Source of the DNA: Oscillospiraceae bacterium
Lineage (GTDB): Bacteria > Bacillota > Clostridia > Oscillospirales > Oscillospiraceae
Direction: 5' to 3'
DNA: 48,989 nt
Assembly (NCBI GenBank): GCA_910575505.1
Contig: CAJTFK010000028.1
Location: 791 to 49,779, forward strand
In this document: positions 34,328 through 43,266 of the stretch, in pieces
Position numbering within the stretch: the first letter of the stretch is position 1
How the letters are laid out: every line of letters begins with the position of its first letter
The notes under the pieces: model-generated
Databases searched by the model: none
What the model was told of the DNA's origin: nothing
The model's input: only the letters and a program-made list of their open reading frames with translations
Program-made: the position numbers and the translations under genes

Positions 34328-36100
34328 TCACGGCATGTACGCAATGGACCCGTCCGCCCTCCTGCGGAAGTGGCAGAGGAACTGGTCCCAGTAGATTTGT
34401 GCGATTTCCGGCGTATAGGTGTGGGGCATATCCTGTACGCCGGTAAAGCGAAGCAGGGGCACGCCCTGGGCATCGCAATACGTCCAGGTCCGGTACTTGC
34501 CGTTCTCTAGGTACAGGCCCCCCTGGCGGTTAAGTCCGTTGACCCGACACATCATGTCAAGGAACTGGTCATTGGCACTGCCGGGGGCCAGACTGTCGGC
34601 GTCGCCGATGTCTTCCGCGCCCATCATCAGCCAGACCGGACGAAGAACACCGTCTGCCCGGATATCCTCCTGTGGGTCCGCAGGGCCGCCGCCGATCCGC
34701 ATATGGTATTGGGCGCCCTGGGGGGCAAAGGCTGCGAAATCCAGCGGAGCCTCCGCCATAAGCCGCTGGGTGAAAAGGGAGCCGTTGGAGTGACCGGAGA
34801 CATAGATCCGCTCTCTGTCCACCGGATATTCCTGTTTCACCTTGTTCATGATGACGGAGATATAGTGCACATCGTCCGTTTCAGATGCCATTCCAATGGA
34901 ATTCCAGGTAGGCAGGGGCACCGTTTTTCCGCCGCTGCTGCAGTTGGAAGGATAGGCGGAGACATAAACCACGAAGAAGTCCCGCCGTTCGCCGACGGTA
35001 TGCCACTCACTGTTCTCCGCGAAAAGTGCACCGGTACAGCTGTAACCGTGAATGGCCAACAGGACTGGCAGTTTTTTCTCCGGGTTCTTCCGGTAGGCGG
35101 CGGGCTCGTAGATGTACCATTCCCGGAGCCGTCCGTCAATCTCGGCCTCAAAGCGCTTCAGTCCCATATCCTCCCAGCTTCTGGCGGCTCGGAAGCAGCC
35201 ATTTCCGATGGAAAGCCAGCGCTTGAACCGCAGGGCAAAGAGAATCATCTCCCGATGCAGGTCCTCCGGCGAAAGCTGAGATGCATCTTTGGCGGAGGTG
35301 AACTGAACCTCTGTCATGGGCAGTGCGTCCAAGGTACTCTGCCAGCGCCGGAGATCCGGCTGAAACAGCATGCCATAGGGAGTGCGAAGGCCCCGATCCT
35401 CGCTGCGGTTGGCCTTTTTCAGGGCCTCCAGCACTGCCCCTCCGTCCTCACTGTCCCGGCTCACCAGCCAAGCGGGCATAACCACACTCAGCTTGGAGCA
35501 CGCAGCATCCCGGTCGGAGCGAATCTTCCCCAATTGGTCCAGCAGACGGCTGTCCAAATCGTACTGGCCATCGGCCAGAATGCAAGAGAAGAGAGAGGAG
35601 CTCAGAAGCCCGTAGGTCGTGGCGGGATAAGCACCTGCGCCCAGGCCCATGATGTAGTAGGTCGCCTCGTTGAGGCTGTAGTACTCTCTGGCGATGGCTT
35701 TTTTGAATATGGCTTCGCTGTAGTCCACCTCGCTCTGGATATCGGCCTGACTCCAGCCGCCGGGCCGGGACTCCAGCACGATCAGGGCGGCCTTGGTTTC
35801 CTCGGAGATGGCCTTCCAATTGCCCCGGGAGAGGAATTCCTCACAGCGCACGCCGTTCTCCGGGTAGAGGAAAATTCCCGCGCCGGAGATGGGGAAGTCC
35901 TGGGGGATGTAGAGCAGGAAGGGCCTTGTTTCCCCCCTGACGGTGACCTCCAGCTTGATTTCACCAGTGAAGAAGGGCCGCGCAGGCCGTTGCGGGTCCA
36001 TGGGGGGATATGAGATTGTGCCGGTGTTTTGCAGAAACAGATTGAGGTCGCCAAGTTTATAGACGCCGTCGTCTATATCTAAACGATACGCATTTTTCAT
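34328..36100 (-). CDS. Tandem alpha/beta-hydrolase (PHB-depolymerase/LpqC-like), first half degenerate
   Basis: A 590-aa cytosolic protein with no signal peptide. The C-terminal half is an esterase of the LpqC/PHB-depolymerase type: oxyanion segment LPVLLAIHGYSCTG, nucleophile elbow GHSNGS (Ser438), and a likely catalytic His in QDMPHTYTPE. The N-terminal half has the same layout (RPFLLYIPQDF, GIFLYPENG, YYIMGLGAGAYPA), but its elbow is GLGAG, without the serine. It thus looks like an internal duplication whose first copy lost catalysis. It is the first gene of the import operon, preceded by a palindromic site, and may process the imported compound by de-esterification (inference). Confidence 0.8.
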   Translation of the reverse strand: MKNAYRLDIDDGVYKLGDLNLFLQNTGTISYPPMDPQRPARPFFTGEIKLEVTVRGETRPFLLYIPQDFPISGAGIFLYPENGVRCEEFLSRGNWKAISEETKAALIVLESRPGGWSQADIQSEVDYSEAIFKKAIAREYYSLNEATYYIMGLGAGAYPATTYGLLSSSLFSCILADGQYDLDSRLLDQLGKIRSDRDAACSKLSVVMPAWLVSRDSEDGGAVLEALKKANRSEDRGLRTPYGMLFQPDLRRWQSTLDALPMTEVQFTSAKDASQLSPEDLHREMILFALRFKRWLSIGNGCFRAARSWEDMGLKRFEAEIDGRLREWYIYEPAAYRKNPEKKLPVLLAIHGYSCTGALFAENSEWHTVGERRDFFVVYVSAYPSNCSSGGKTVPLPTWNSIGMASETDDVHYISVIMNKVKQEYPVDRERIYVSGHSNGSLFTQRLMAEAPLDFAAFAPQGAQYHMRIGGGPADPQEDIRADGVLRPVWLMMGAEDIGDADSLAPGSANDQFLDMMCRVNGLNRQGGLYLENGKYRTWTYCDAQGVPLLRFTGVQDMPHTYTPEIAQIYWDQFLCHFRRRADGSIAYMP

Positions 36101-36155
36101 CCGATCACTCCTAAATCTGTGGCTTCAGCATGGCCGCCAGGCGGTTAGCCGTCCG

Positions 36156-36179
36156 GAAAAAGTATCATGATACTTTTTC
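36156..36179 (-). promoter_or_regulatory. Perfect 24-bp palindrome upstream of the import operon (putative operator)
   Basis: Half-site GAAAAAGTATCA is followed immediately by its exact complement. It lies 56 bases before the hydrolase ATG, in the only long gap of the locus. It has no loop and no T-run, so it fits a dimeric regulator site better than a terminator. The AT-rich DNA just upstream on the minus strand (TTTTATATAGTC) could hold the promoter. The neighbouring AraC-type regulator or another repressor could bind it. Confidence 0.65.
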
Positions 36180-36291
36180 GTATTCCTTCGACTATATAAA
36201 ACAGCCTTGCTTTTCTTTATTTTAGCAAGGGGCCGGAGGCACCGCAAAGAGGCGTTTTTTCGATTTTAGGGGGTGTTCTATCGGAAATCAG

Positions 36292-36343
36292 ACAAAAAGA
36301 GCCGGAGCCGTCCTCCGCCTTTCGGGGAAGAGCCGGGCTCCGG
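36292..36343 (-). terminator. Terminator of the sensory (RR-HK-pseudo-ABC) operon
   Basis: On the minus strand CCGGAGCC and GGCTCCGG enclose a 26-base loop and are followed by CTCTTTTTG. It starts 41 bases after the pseudo-ABC stop, separating the sensory and import operons. Confidence 0.65.
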
Positions 36344-36383
36344 CCAGGCTGTGTTTGAGCTTTTCCAGGGGCGGACCGGCAAA

Positions 36384-37808
36384 TCACAGCTCCTGCTTCG
36401 GAATCGTGATGATTCGGTCGCAATAAGGCCCCAGGCCAAAAAGGCTGTTGCTGTTCCAGAGAACGGAGGTGCCCGCCGCCTTTAGCTCCGCCAGGCAGGC
36501 CAGGAAATTCCGCCGGACCTGTTCATCAATAGCATACAGGGGGTTATCCAGAACCAGAAGTCTGGGCGGGGTCAGCAGCGCGGCCCACAGAACCAGCTGG
36601 TTTCGCAATCCGGGAGAAAGATGCCGGGGATACTTATACAGGCAGTCCGGGTCAATCTCGTGGCTCTCGCAGAATTCCCGCAGGGCCAGGCGGAGCATGG
36701 CCAGGTTAAAAAGGCCGGCCCGCCGGTTATAGCGGTGATAGGTGCGGAAGAGGAGATTTTCCCCAGCGGTGAGGTTTTCATAGATTCCCTGTTCCCAGAA
36801 GTCCATGCCAAGGCAGAGAATCTGATGCCGGTTGGCCTTGCGCCAGGCCGAAAAGCGAATGTGCCTGCCATCCTGAATAACGGTTCCCTCTCCCTTGAAA
36901 TCACCCCGGTAGAGGCGGACGGAAGCGTCGCTGTAGATGCTTCCCTCCCAGCAGGCGCCCAGAATGTCGCCGCTGTAGAGGTCCGCCGACAGCGGACGGT
37001 CTTCGCCGCCCAGGTTCCGAATATGCCGCAGGGAGATATAGGGCGTTTTGGGCCCCTGGGCACCGGCAGGGGAGTCCTCCGGACGACTCAGGCCCATGCA
37101 GCGGTAGATATCCTGAAGAGAGGCCTCTTCCGTCTTGCGGGAATAACAGATCATGCCCCGCCGCATGACGGCGACCCGGTCCGCAAGGCGCAGCACCATG
37201 CGCACGTCGGAGTTAAGCATAATCATCGGGATGCCTTCATTCCGGAGCTGGTGGATGAAATGCTCGAACTCGTAGAGCTCCTCCTCGTTGAAGCCCTCTC
37301 CGGCCTCCCGGCAGACCAGCACCCGGGCTCCGCAGAGCAGCGCCCGGCAAATTGCCAACTCCATCCTCTGGCCGGTAGTCAGCAGCTGGACCGAGGAGCC
37401 GGGGTCTCCGCCGATGTGATACTGACGGAAGACCATCTGTGTAATCTGCCGGTTCCGATCCTGCTTGACAAAGAAGTCCCGCCAGGCAAAGCGGCGGAGG
37501 ACAGTCAGGTTTTCCGACACGGACAGGCTCCGGATGACGGATAAGCTGTGGTTGATCTCGTAGAGGCCCAGACGGTTTGCCTCCTCCTGGGAGGCGGGGG
37601 AGACGGCCCTTCCGTCCAGGTAGATGGTGCCCCCAACAGGGTGGACCCCTCCGGTCAGCGTGTCGGCCAGAATCGAAATGCCGCTGCTGTTGAGCCCGGT
37701 GATCCCCAGGATTTCCCCCGGCTCCAGGGAAAAGGACACATGATCCAGATTTTGGACCGAGGTCAGGGCAGTGGTCAGGTTTTCCACATATAAGATTTCC
37801 TGTTTCAC
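36384..37808 (-). CDS. Degenerate double ABC protein (RbsA-like, ATPase motifs lost), probable regulator
   Basis: A 474-aa protein with the RbsA two-cassette layout, but the key residues are gone. The first P-loop is GLNSSGIS, where the Walker A lysine is Ile. The first signature is LTTGQRME, and Walker B reads RVLVCREAGEGF without the usual Asp-Glu. In the second half the P-loop position reads ACWEGSIYSD; only LSPGLRNQLVLWAALL and RLLVLDNPLYAID still resemble signature and Walker B, with Asn in place of the catalytic Glu. ATP hydrolysis is unlikely. The GTG start overlaps the kinase stop (GTGA), so it is made with the two-component system. A regulatory or scaffolding role is inferred. Confidence 0.8.
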   Translation of the reverse strand: MKQEILYVENLTTALTSVQNLDHVSFSLEPGEILGITGLNSSGISILADTLTGGVHPVGGTIYLDGRAVSPASQEEANRLGLYEINHSLSVIRSLSVSENLTVLRRFAWRDFFVKQDRNRQITQMVFRQYHIGGDPGSSVQLLTTGQRMELAICRALLCGARVLVCREAGEGFNEEELYEFEHFIHQLRNEGIPMIMLNSDVRMVLRLADRVAVMRRGMICYSRKTEEASLQDIYRCMGLSRPEDSPAGAQGPKTPYISLRHIRNLGGEDRPLSADLYSGDILGACWEGSIYSDASVRLYRGDFKGEGTVIQDGRHIRFSAWRKANRHQILCLGMDFWEQGIYENLTAGENLLFRTYHRYNRRAGLFNLAMLRLALREFCESHEIDPDCLYKYPRHLSPGLRNQLVLWAALLTPPRLLVLDNPLYAIDEQVRRNFLACLAELKAAGTSVLWNSNSLFGLGPYCDRIITIPKQEL

Positions 37809-38836
37809 GGCGTCCTCTCATCTCCGTCTGCGTAAAGAAGTGGCAGTGTCACAAAAACGCTGGTGCCGACGCCCTGGGTGCTGGTGATGTCGACGCCATA
37901 GTTCTCCCCGAAGTAAAAGCGGATGCGCTGGTTGACGTTCCGCATGGCGATGCCCAGGGAACTGGAGCTCCCGGCCCGCTGATAGTCGGCGGGCGTGTTT
38001 TCCAGCAGGGCCCGGCGCACCCGCTGGAGCTCCTCCTCCGGGATGCCCACGCCGTCATCCTCAACGGCGATGTGCAGGCGGCGGCTGGTGGCCCGGACAC
38101 GCAGGGTGATGCAGCCCCCTTCCACCCTGGGGTTGACCCCGTGGACCAGGGCGTTTTCTACAATGGGCTGGAGGGTCATCACGGGCAGCCTGCTGCCAAG
38201 CAGAGCGCTGTCCTCGCCGTCAATGACCGTCTGATAGCGGAAGTGATCTCCAAACCGGTAGTGCTGGATTAGGAGATAGTTCCGCACATGGTCCAGCTCC
38301 TCCTCCAGGGTGGCCATCTTGCCGGAACGATTGATGCAGTACCGAAACTGGAGGGCCAGGGATTCCACCATCTCCGCCACATCGCTGTTCCCCTGGACCA
38401 TGGCTCGGCTCCGGATAATCTCCAGGGTGTTATAGAGAAAGTGGGGATTGATCTGGTTTTGCAGGGCGTGGAGTTCGGCCTCCGTCTTCAGCGCGCCTTC
38501 TATGGAGTACTCCTCCAGCTGCGCAGCCAGTTGGCGAAGCGATTCCAGGTCTTCCTCCGGAAGGCGGCAGCCGCGCTCCGCCTCCAGCAGAGTCTCCTCC
38601 GGGTCGGCGCCCTGGATCAGAGCCTCCAACTGCTTTAAAAACAGCTTTCTCCGGCACAGGGCAGCCAGAGGGAGTCCGGCGGCGGTCAGCCCGGCCAGGA
38701 AAAGCACCGCCGCTAGAGGCCAGGAGGCCTGATGCCGGCAGCAGAGGACCACAGTGGCCAGCAGCTGAACCGCGCAGGCCCCGGCCACCACCCAGAGGAA
38801 GAGCCGGAATCGTTTGTCGGTTTTCAAGCGTTTCAT
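37805..38836 (-). CDS. LytS/YesM-type sensor histidine kinase with minimal sensor region
   Basis: The ATG at 38836 is chosen (AGGGGGA 6 bases upstream) over a TTG at 38839. The 343-aa product has two TM helices (about 12-32 and 40-60) joined by a loop of only a few residues, so it has essentially no extracellular sensor. A short linker follows, then the His_kinase domain LQNQINPHFLYNTLEIIRSRA with phospho-acceptor His132, and the ATPase domain with PIVENALVHGVNP, DDGVGIPEE and SLGIAMRNVNQRI. YesM-type kinases usually have a large ectodomain. Its absence suggests a partner, such as the ABC permease or pseudo-ABC, supplies the signal. It pairs with the regulator upstream (gap of 11 bases). Confidence 0.92.
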   Translation of the reverse strand: MKRLKTDKRFRLFLWVVAGACAVQLLATVVLCCRHQASWPLAAVLFLAGLTAAGLPLAALCRRKLFLKQLEALIQGADPEETLLEAERGCRLPEEDLESLRQLAAQLEEYSIEGALKTEAELHALQNQINPHFLYNTLEIIRSRAMVQGNSDVAEMVESLALQFRYCINRSGKMATLEEELDHVRNYLLIQHYRFGDHFRYQTVIDGEDSALLGSRLPVMTLQPIVENALVHGVNPRVEGGCITLRVRATSRRLHIAVEDDGVGIPEEELQRVRRALLENTPADYQRAGSSSSLGIAMRNVNQRIRFYFGENYGVDITSTQGVGTSVFVTLPLLYADGDERTP

Positions 38837-38847
38837 CAATCTTCCCC

Positions 38848-40452
38848 CTAAGAATGGAATTTTCGATATTCCGAGGGCGTGACGGAAGTCTCGCTGAGAA
38901 AGACCTTGTTGAAGAATTTCAGGTCCTGATAGCCCACCGCCCGGGCAATGTCGCCAATCCGCATTTTAGAGCTTTTCAGCAGCTTCTTCGCGTGCTCTAC
39001 CCGGACGTGCTGCAGGTATTTGACAAAGCCGCAGCCGGTCTCCGTCCGAAAGAGGGTGCTGAAATAGGCAGGACTTAGGCAGACGTGCTTCGCCACTTGG
39101 TTCAGGGAGACATCCTCGGCGAAATGTTCGGCCACATATTGCTTGGCCTGAAGGATCGTACTGCTCTCCCGGCGGCGGGACCGCTCCTGATAGTCCGTGA
39201 GGACGGCCTGGGCCCGGCGGCTGAGCCGCCGGGCAATTTTTTCCGCCTCCGGCTCCCCGGAGAGTACCTCCTCCGCGCTGATTTGCACAGGCCGCTCTCT
39301 CGAGCCGCTCAGTCCCGCGAAGGCCCGGTTGAGGCAGGCGAGCTGCTCCTCCAACAGGCGGAAGCGAGCGCCGGGAAGCCGGGGCTGCTCCTCCAGCCTT
39401 TGCCAGGCGGAAAGAATCCGCTTTTCCAGATCTCCGGCCTGTCCCTCCGCCACAGCCTCCGCCAGGCCGCTGGTGGAAGGGGAGGGAGTGCGCTCCAGCG
39501 CCAGGGCGGTCTCTGGCTGGTAGGGGATCACGGCGCTGTCCGTCCGTTCCAGCCGCCATTTCAGGGCGGTCCTGGCCTGGTCCAGCAGAGTGGGGATATC
39601 CTCCGGCTTCCCCGGGAGAAGGAGGCTGGAAGCGCCATTAAGGAAGACCAGCCCATTTTGGTTGTTGAAGCGGCGGAGCGTTTCATTGATTTTCCGGATG
39701 AGCTCCTCGCTCTGTCCGTTGGCTGTATCCTCGGGATAGAATAGGAGGCTGACAATCACGGTTCCCTGAGAGATGGAGCAGCTCTCCCGGCAGAACTGAT
39801 TTTCCAGAGCAGCGATATGCTCCAGAGCCCGCTCCGCCTTCTGGGTCAGGGCGGAAGCGTCGGAAACGCCAGGGGTCTGGGCGGCGAAGCGGCTGTTGAT
39901 GTGGAAGAGGAGGCACTGCATGGCAACGCCCTCCGAGACCAGCACCCGCGCTCCGTCGATTTCCGGAACAGGGAGGGCCTGGCCGCTCTGCCACACATCA
40001 TGGAGGTACTTCTCCCGGAGCATGGACAGGCTTTCCCGGAGGTTGTAGCGGACGCTTTCCTCCATGGCCGCCTGCTGGCGGGCGCTCTCCAGATGGCCGT
40101 CCAGTTTTTTCAAAATATGGTTCAGCTCCGCCTTTTGCAGAGGCTTGAGCAAATAGTCCCACACGCCGAAGCGCAGGGCGGACTGTACATACTCAAAATC
40201 GGTGAACCCGCTCATCACAATAAAGTTGATGCCTGGATAGGATTTCTGCGCCTCCTCAATCAGCTCCAGCCCAGTCATTCCCGGCATACTGATGTCGGTG
40301 ATGACGGTGTTGGGGTGCAGCTCGGCGATTTTGTCCAAGAGCTCCAGGCCATTGTGAGCCTCCCCGATCACGGTGGCGTTCGGGTATTCGATCAGCATTT
40401 TGCACAGCTCGATAATGCCGGTCTCATCATCCGCGATTACGATTGACAGCAT
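38848..40452 (-). CDS. YesN-type response regulator with AraC DNA-binding domain
   Basis: The start is the ATG at 40452, after GGGGGGAGAAGCAC. The 534-aa product has a receiver domain (residues 1-120; acidic pair Asp8-Asp9, phospho-acceptor Asp53 in TDISMPG, and YLLKPLQKAEL). A 300-residue helical middle region follows, then the C-terminal AraC/XylS HTH (from about 435: AKQYVAEHFAEDVSLNQVAKHVCLSPAYFSTLFRTETGCGFVKYLQHVRVEHAKKLL, ending GYQDLKFFNKVFLSETSVTPSEYRKFH). It probably activates the adjacent import operon. First gene of its operon, divergent from the MBL-fold gene. Confidence 0.95.
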   Translation of the reverse strand: MLSIVIADDETGIIELCKMLIEYPNATVIGEAHNGLELLDKIAELHPNTVITDISMPGMTGLELIEEAQKSYPGINFIVMSGFTDFEYVQSALRFGVWDYLLKPLQKAELNHILKKLDGHLESARQQAAMEESVRYNLRESLSMLREKYLHDVWQSGQALPVPEIDGARVLVSEGVAMQCLLFHINSRFAAQTPGVSDASALTQKAERALEHIAALENQFCRESCSISQGTVIVSLLFYPEDTANGQSEELIRKINETLRRFNNQNGLVFLNGASSLLLPGKPEDIPTLLDQARTALKWRLERTDSAVIPYQPETALALERTPSPSTSGLAEAVAEGQAGDLEKRILSAWQRLEEQPRLPGARFRLLEEQLACLNRAFAGLSGSRERPVQISAEEVLSGEPEAEKIARRLSRRAQAVLTDYQERSRRRESSTILQAKQYVAEHFAEDVSLNQVAKHVCLSPAYFSTLFRTETGCGFVKYLQHVRVEHAKKLLKSSKMRIGDIARAVGYQDLKFFNKVFLSETSVTPSEYRKFHS

Positions 40453-40611
40453 GTGCTTCTCCCCCCTGTTCTCTTGACGGCGCACCGTTTTCGCGCTATA
40501 TGGAACGCATTATACCAGCTTTCTGGAAAGAATGCAAAGCCAATCTAATCTGCTCTGCTCTCACGGGACCGGGATACGCAAGAATACCCCCTGAAATCAA
40601 AAAAAAGACCA

Positions 40612-40640
40612 TTGCGAGACCTCGCCGCTCCACCTATAAT
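40612..40640 (+). promoter_or_regulatory. Sigma-A promoter of the MBL-fold gene
   Basis: TTGCGA (40612-40617) and TATAAT (40635-40640) are separated by 17 bases. Transcription would start near 40647, and AGGAGG lies at 40670-40675, 8 bases before the ATG at 40684. Confidence 0.85.
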
Positions 40641-40683
40641 GAAAAGGCATAGAAGCTATTAAAAGCAAAAGGAGGCGTTTTCC

Positions 40684-41847
40684 ATGTCCAAGACCGCAAT
40701 CCCTTCCGTATTCCCCGCAGAAGGCGTTTTTGAGTTTTCGACGATCCACGTCGACCTCTCCTCCGCCACGCCGGGGGCCCGCGTCCATTATACGCTGGAT
40801 GGCAGCGAGCCTACCATGGACAGCCCCGTCTATATCCGGGCAGAGGGGCTACTGCCTCTGCGGGGCGAGCATGGGGCAGATATCCGGCACACCCTCCGGG
40901 CCTTTGCCGAGGCGGATGGCCGGGAACCCAGTCCCGTTGTGACCTTTGCCTACCGGTTCTGTTGTCCCGCCAATGGGGCCTACCGCCACCAGCTCCTGCG
41001 GGAACCGACGGCGGATGCCGCAGGGTTAATCCGCATTGAGGATTTTGACTTGGACAAAATGTACCTGCTGGTGGGAACGGAGCGGGCGCTCCTCATCGAC
41101 GCCGGATGGGACGAGACCGGAGACCTTCCCGGATTATGCCGGGAGCTGTCCGGCGGTCTGCCGGTGGACTTGGCAGTGGCTCACGGCCATCCGGACCACA
41201 TTGGACAGGTCAAGGCGTTTTTGGAGGCGGGCAGTACCGTCTACCTGCCCCATGCGGACCGGGAGGCGATTGCCTCTTTCGGCCTGGATGTCCCTGTGGA
41301 GAGGACGTTGGACATAGTGGATGGCATAAGTCTGTCTCTGGGAAATACCGTGCTGCGCGTTTATGGGGTCCCCGGCCATACCCCCGGCGAGGTGGTCCTG
41401 CTGGACGAGGGGACCGGAGATCTCTTTTCCTCCGACGCCTTCGGCAGCAACCGCCGGTATGTCCCCGACACGGCGTGGCTTCAGCTTTCGGAGTGCTCTC
41501 TGGAGTCCAGCCTGCAGGGGCTGGAGCGCTTTTTGAAGGCCACGAAGGGGACGCTGAGGCGGATTTTCACCGGCCATAACGACGAAATTCTGGACGCGGA
41601 GGCCTATCTGGCCGCTCTGCAAACGGCCCTCCGGCGGGCGGTTGAGCGGGGGGAGGACGCCCTGGTTCCCTCCTTGCGGAGCGCGGCGGAGTCCTTTGGC
41701 TCCGGCAGCGCCGCCATTGAGGGCGATTGGCGGATCGATCCCATTTGGGCGGGGGCAAATCTCCGCTTCCTCCGGGAGGCGGATCGGCTGGCCGTTCCGC
41801 CCCGGTATGCCAGGGGCTTCAATCCCCGTATTCGGACAGAGCTGTGA
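40684..41847 (+). CDS. Metallo-beta-lactamase-fold hydrolase with N-terminal chitobiase-C-like domain
   Basis: A 387-aa protein without a signal peptide. Residues 1-92 resemble the CHB_HEX_C_1 (chitobiase C-terminal) beta-sandwich: STIHVDLSSATPGARVHYTLDGSEPTMDSPVY, then LRAFAEADGREPS. From about 100 the MBL fold follows, with LLIDAGWDE, the metal motif HGHPDH (167-172), a later GVPGHTPGEVVLLDE, Asp in LFSSDAFG, and a final His in FTGHNDE. The full metal-ligand set appears present. The substrate is unknown. An MBL enzyme led by this carbohydrate-enzyme module, beside a sugar-type transporter locus, suggests action on a carbohydrate-linked ester or lactone (inference). Confidence 0.85.
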   Translation: MSKTAIPSVFPAEGVFEFSTIHVDLSSATPGARVHYTLDGSEPTMDSPVYIRAEGLLPLRGEHGADIRHTLRAFAEADGREPSPVVTFAYRFCCPANGAYRHQLLREPTADAAGLIRIEDFDLDKMYLLVGTERALLIDAGWDETGDLPGLCRELSGGLPVDLAVAHGHPDHIGQVKAFLEAGSTVYLPHADREAIASFGLDVPVERTLDIVDGISLSLGNTVLRVYGVPGHTPGEVVLLDEGTGDLFSSDAFGSNRRYVPDTAWLQLSECSLESSLQGLERFLKATKGTLRRIFTGHNDEILDAEAYLAALQTALRRAVERGEDALVPSLRSAAESFGSGSAAIEGDWRIDPIWAGANLRFLREADRLAVPPRYARGFNPRIRTEL

Positions 41848-41851
41848 AGGT

Positions 41852-41881
41852 TGCCGCCCCGGCGTTTCTGCCGGGGCGGCA
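41852..41881 (+). terminator. Hairpin after the MBL-fold gene
   Basis: TGCCGCCCCGGC and GCCGGGGCGGCA form a perfect 12-bp stem with a 6-base loop, 4 bases past the stop codon. The T-run is weak, but position and stability fit a terminator. Confidence 0.65.
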
Positions 41882-41973
41882 GTATGTGAAGAGAAATCCG
41901 CAAAAGCGGGTGGAAGGGTTATGCGGCGTTTTCTTGCAGTTATAGATGCGGGCCTGCTGTCGGTGACCTTTTT

Positions 41974-42362
41974 GTATGGTGAGCGTCATAATGTTTGGCC
42001 CGATCATGGCGGGATATTGCGCCCGGCTTGGCGGAAATGCCTTTTTAATGGGGGTGACAGAAGGACTGATGAATCCTCTTCTGCCGTCCCTTCCCGGGGA
42101 GCTCATAGAGCGGGACAGCCGTCGGAATCTGGGTTTTCCGGGTCTGGGGGCATGGCCTTGGGCATAGGATTGCCCGCTTTGGCCCTTAACGTCTGGATGC
42201 CGCTGCTGGACCGTATCTTCGTTGGCGCAGGCTTTGCTCTCTTCTCGGGGGCGCTGGTGGCGGCCAGCCTGCCCAAGGAGTACGTGGGACAGGGCATGGA
42301 GCTCTGCGGGGCATTCCTGCCAGAGCTGCTGCCCGTAGCGCTGACGGTTCTTTTTTTGTGGT
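41974..42362 (+). pseudogene. Fragment of an unidentified membrane protein, frameshifted
   Basis: Two overlapping plus-strand frames look coding. The first reads VSVIMFGPIMAGYCARLGGNAFLMGVTEGLMNPLLPSLPGELIERD (from about 41976). After a shift near 42140 comes GGMALGIGLPALALNVWMPLLDRIFVGAGFALFSGALVAASL, then GAFLPELLPVALTVLFLWFFFAV, giving at least three hydrophobic helices. I do not recognise the family. Both ends are cut: the right end meets a minus-strand DUF3991-type remnant near 42365. Likely debris of a conjugative element. Confidence 0.4.
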
Positions 42363-42365
42363 TTT

Positions 42366-43215
42366 TCTTTGCTGTTGGACGGCTTCACCTCCTCCAAACC
42401 TCCCATGAGCTTGTATTTGAGCTGTGCGTTCCAGTCCTTGCCGTACTTCGGGACCCGGATTTCCACCTCATACCCGGCCTCCCGATACCTTCCCCGCATC
42501 TCCTTTGCCGCCGCAATCCCCGGTTCGCCGTTATCCGGCAGAAGCTTGATGGCTTTCAGGTGCGGATGGTCTTTGAGATAAGTGTCCAGGGAGCCGCTGT
42601 ACAGCCCGCAGAGGGCGACGGCGTTGCTGCGGATCTCCGGGCAGAGGGTACAGAAGCTCATGAAGTCGATAGGAGCCTCGAAAACCGCCGCCTCCTCGAT
42701 TTCCGGGCCGCAGGGCAGGCGGAAGCCAATCTTCTTGTCGCTGCCGAGAACATCCCGCTGGAAGCTGGAGCCTACTTGGGGCCCTGTGAAAACCCGGCGA
42801 AGCGGTTTTTGTGGGGAAAGGAGGAAGGAATGGGGCGGGTGGAGTCTCCGCCGCAGGCGGAGACGGAATAGAGCGGAATTTCATCCGACGCGGTTCCGCG
42901 CTTGCTGGCAAACCTGGGCTGACCGCTGCCATCCCTGCCCACAAAGACGCAGCTGTGGTATTGAGCGTCCTCATAGAGAAGCCCGGCGTCCATGAAGGCC
43001 CGGATAACCTTTGGGGTAATGCCTCTCTTTTGGAGATAAGCGAAGACCCGGCGCTGGTCCGGGTTGGCGGGCGGCAGGACGAAGGGCGGCTTCTCCCCGG
43101 GCGGAGGCGGCTTGGGGCGGGGGATGGGCTTGTCCCGGTCGGGGGAATCAGGGCTCCCATCGAAGCCCGGCGAAGCGGGTCCGATGGGAAGCGGAGGAGC
43201 AAGACCTGCTAACAA
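42366..43215 (-). pseudogene. DUF3991/TOPRIM primase-like protein of a conjugative element, broken
   Basis: The 5' frame (43215-42772) contains DQRRVFAYLQKRGITPKVIRAFMDAGLLYEDAQYHSCVFVGRDGSGQPRFASKRGT, the DUF3991 region. After a frameshift the TOPRIM part follows: EAPIDFMSFCTLCPEIRSNAVALCGLYSGSLDTYLKDHPHLKAIKLLPDNGEPGIAAAKEMRGRYREAGYEV and PKYGKDWNAQL. These proteins occur in mobilisable and conjugative elements of gut Firmicutes and are thought to act in element DNA replication. The start is truncated, the frame is broken, and the C-terminus ends at the junction with the membrane-protein fragment. Confidence 0.75.
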
Positions 43216-43266
43216 ATGTCAAGAGTTACATTGAAGGGAAGTGATTTTTTATATCAATCCAAGAAA

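Noticed and set aside
36384..37808. A second functional sugar ABC ATPase
   Set aside because: Both P-loops lack the Lys and the Walker B acids are lost or replaced, so it was annotated as a degenerate ABC protein instead.
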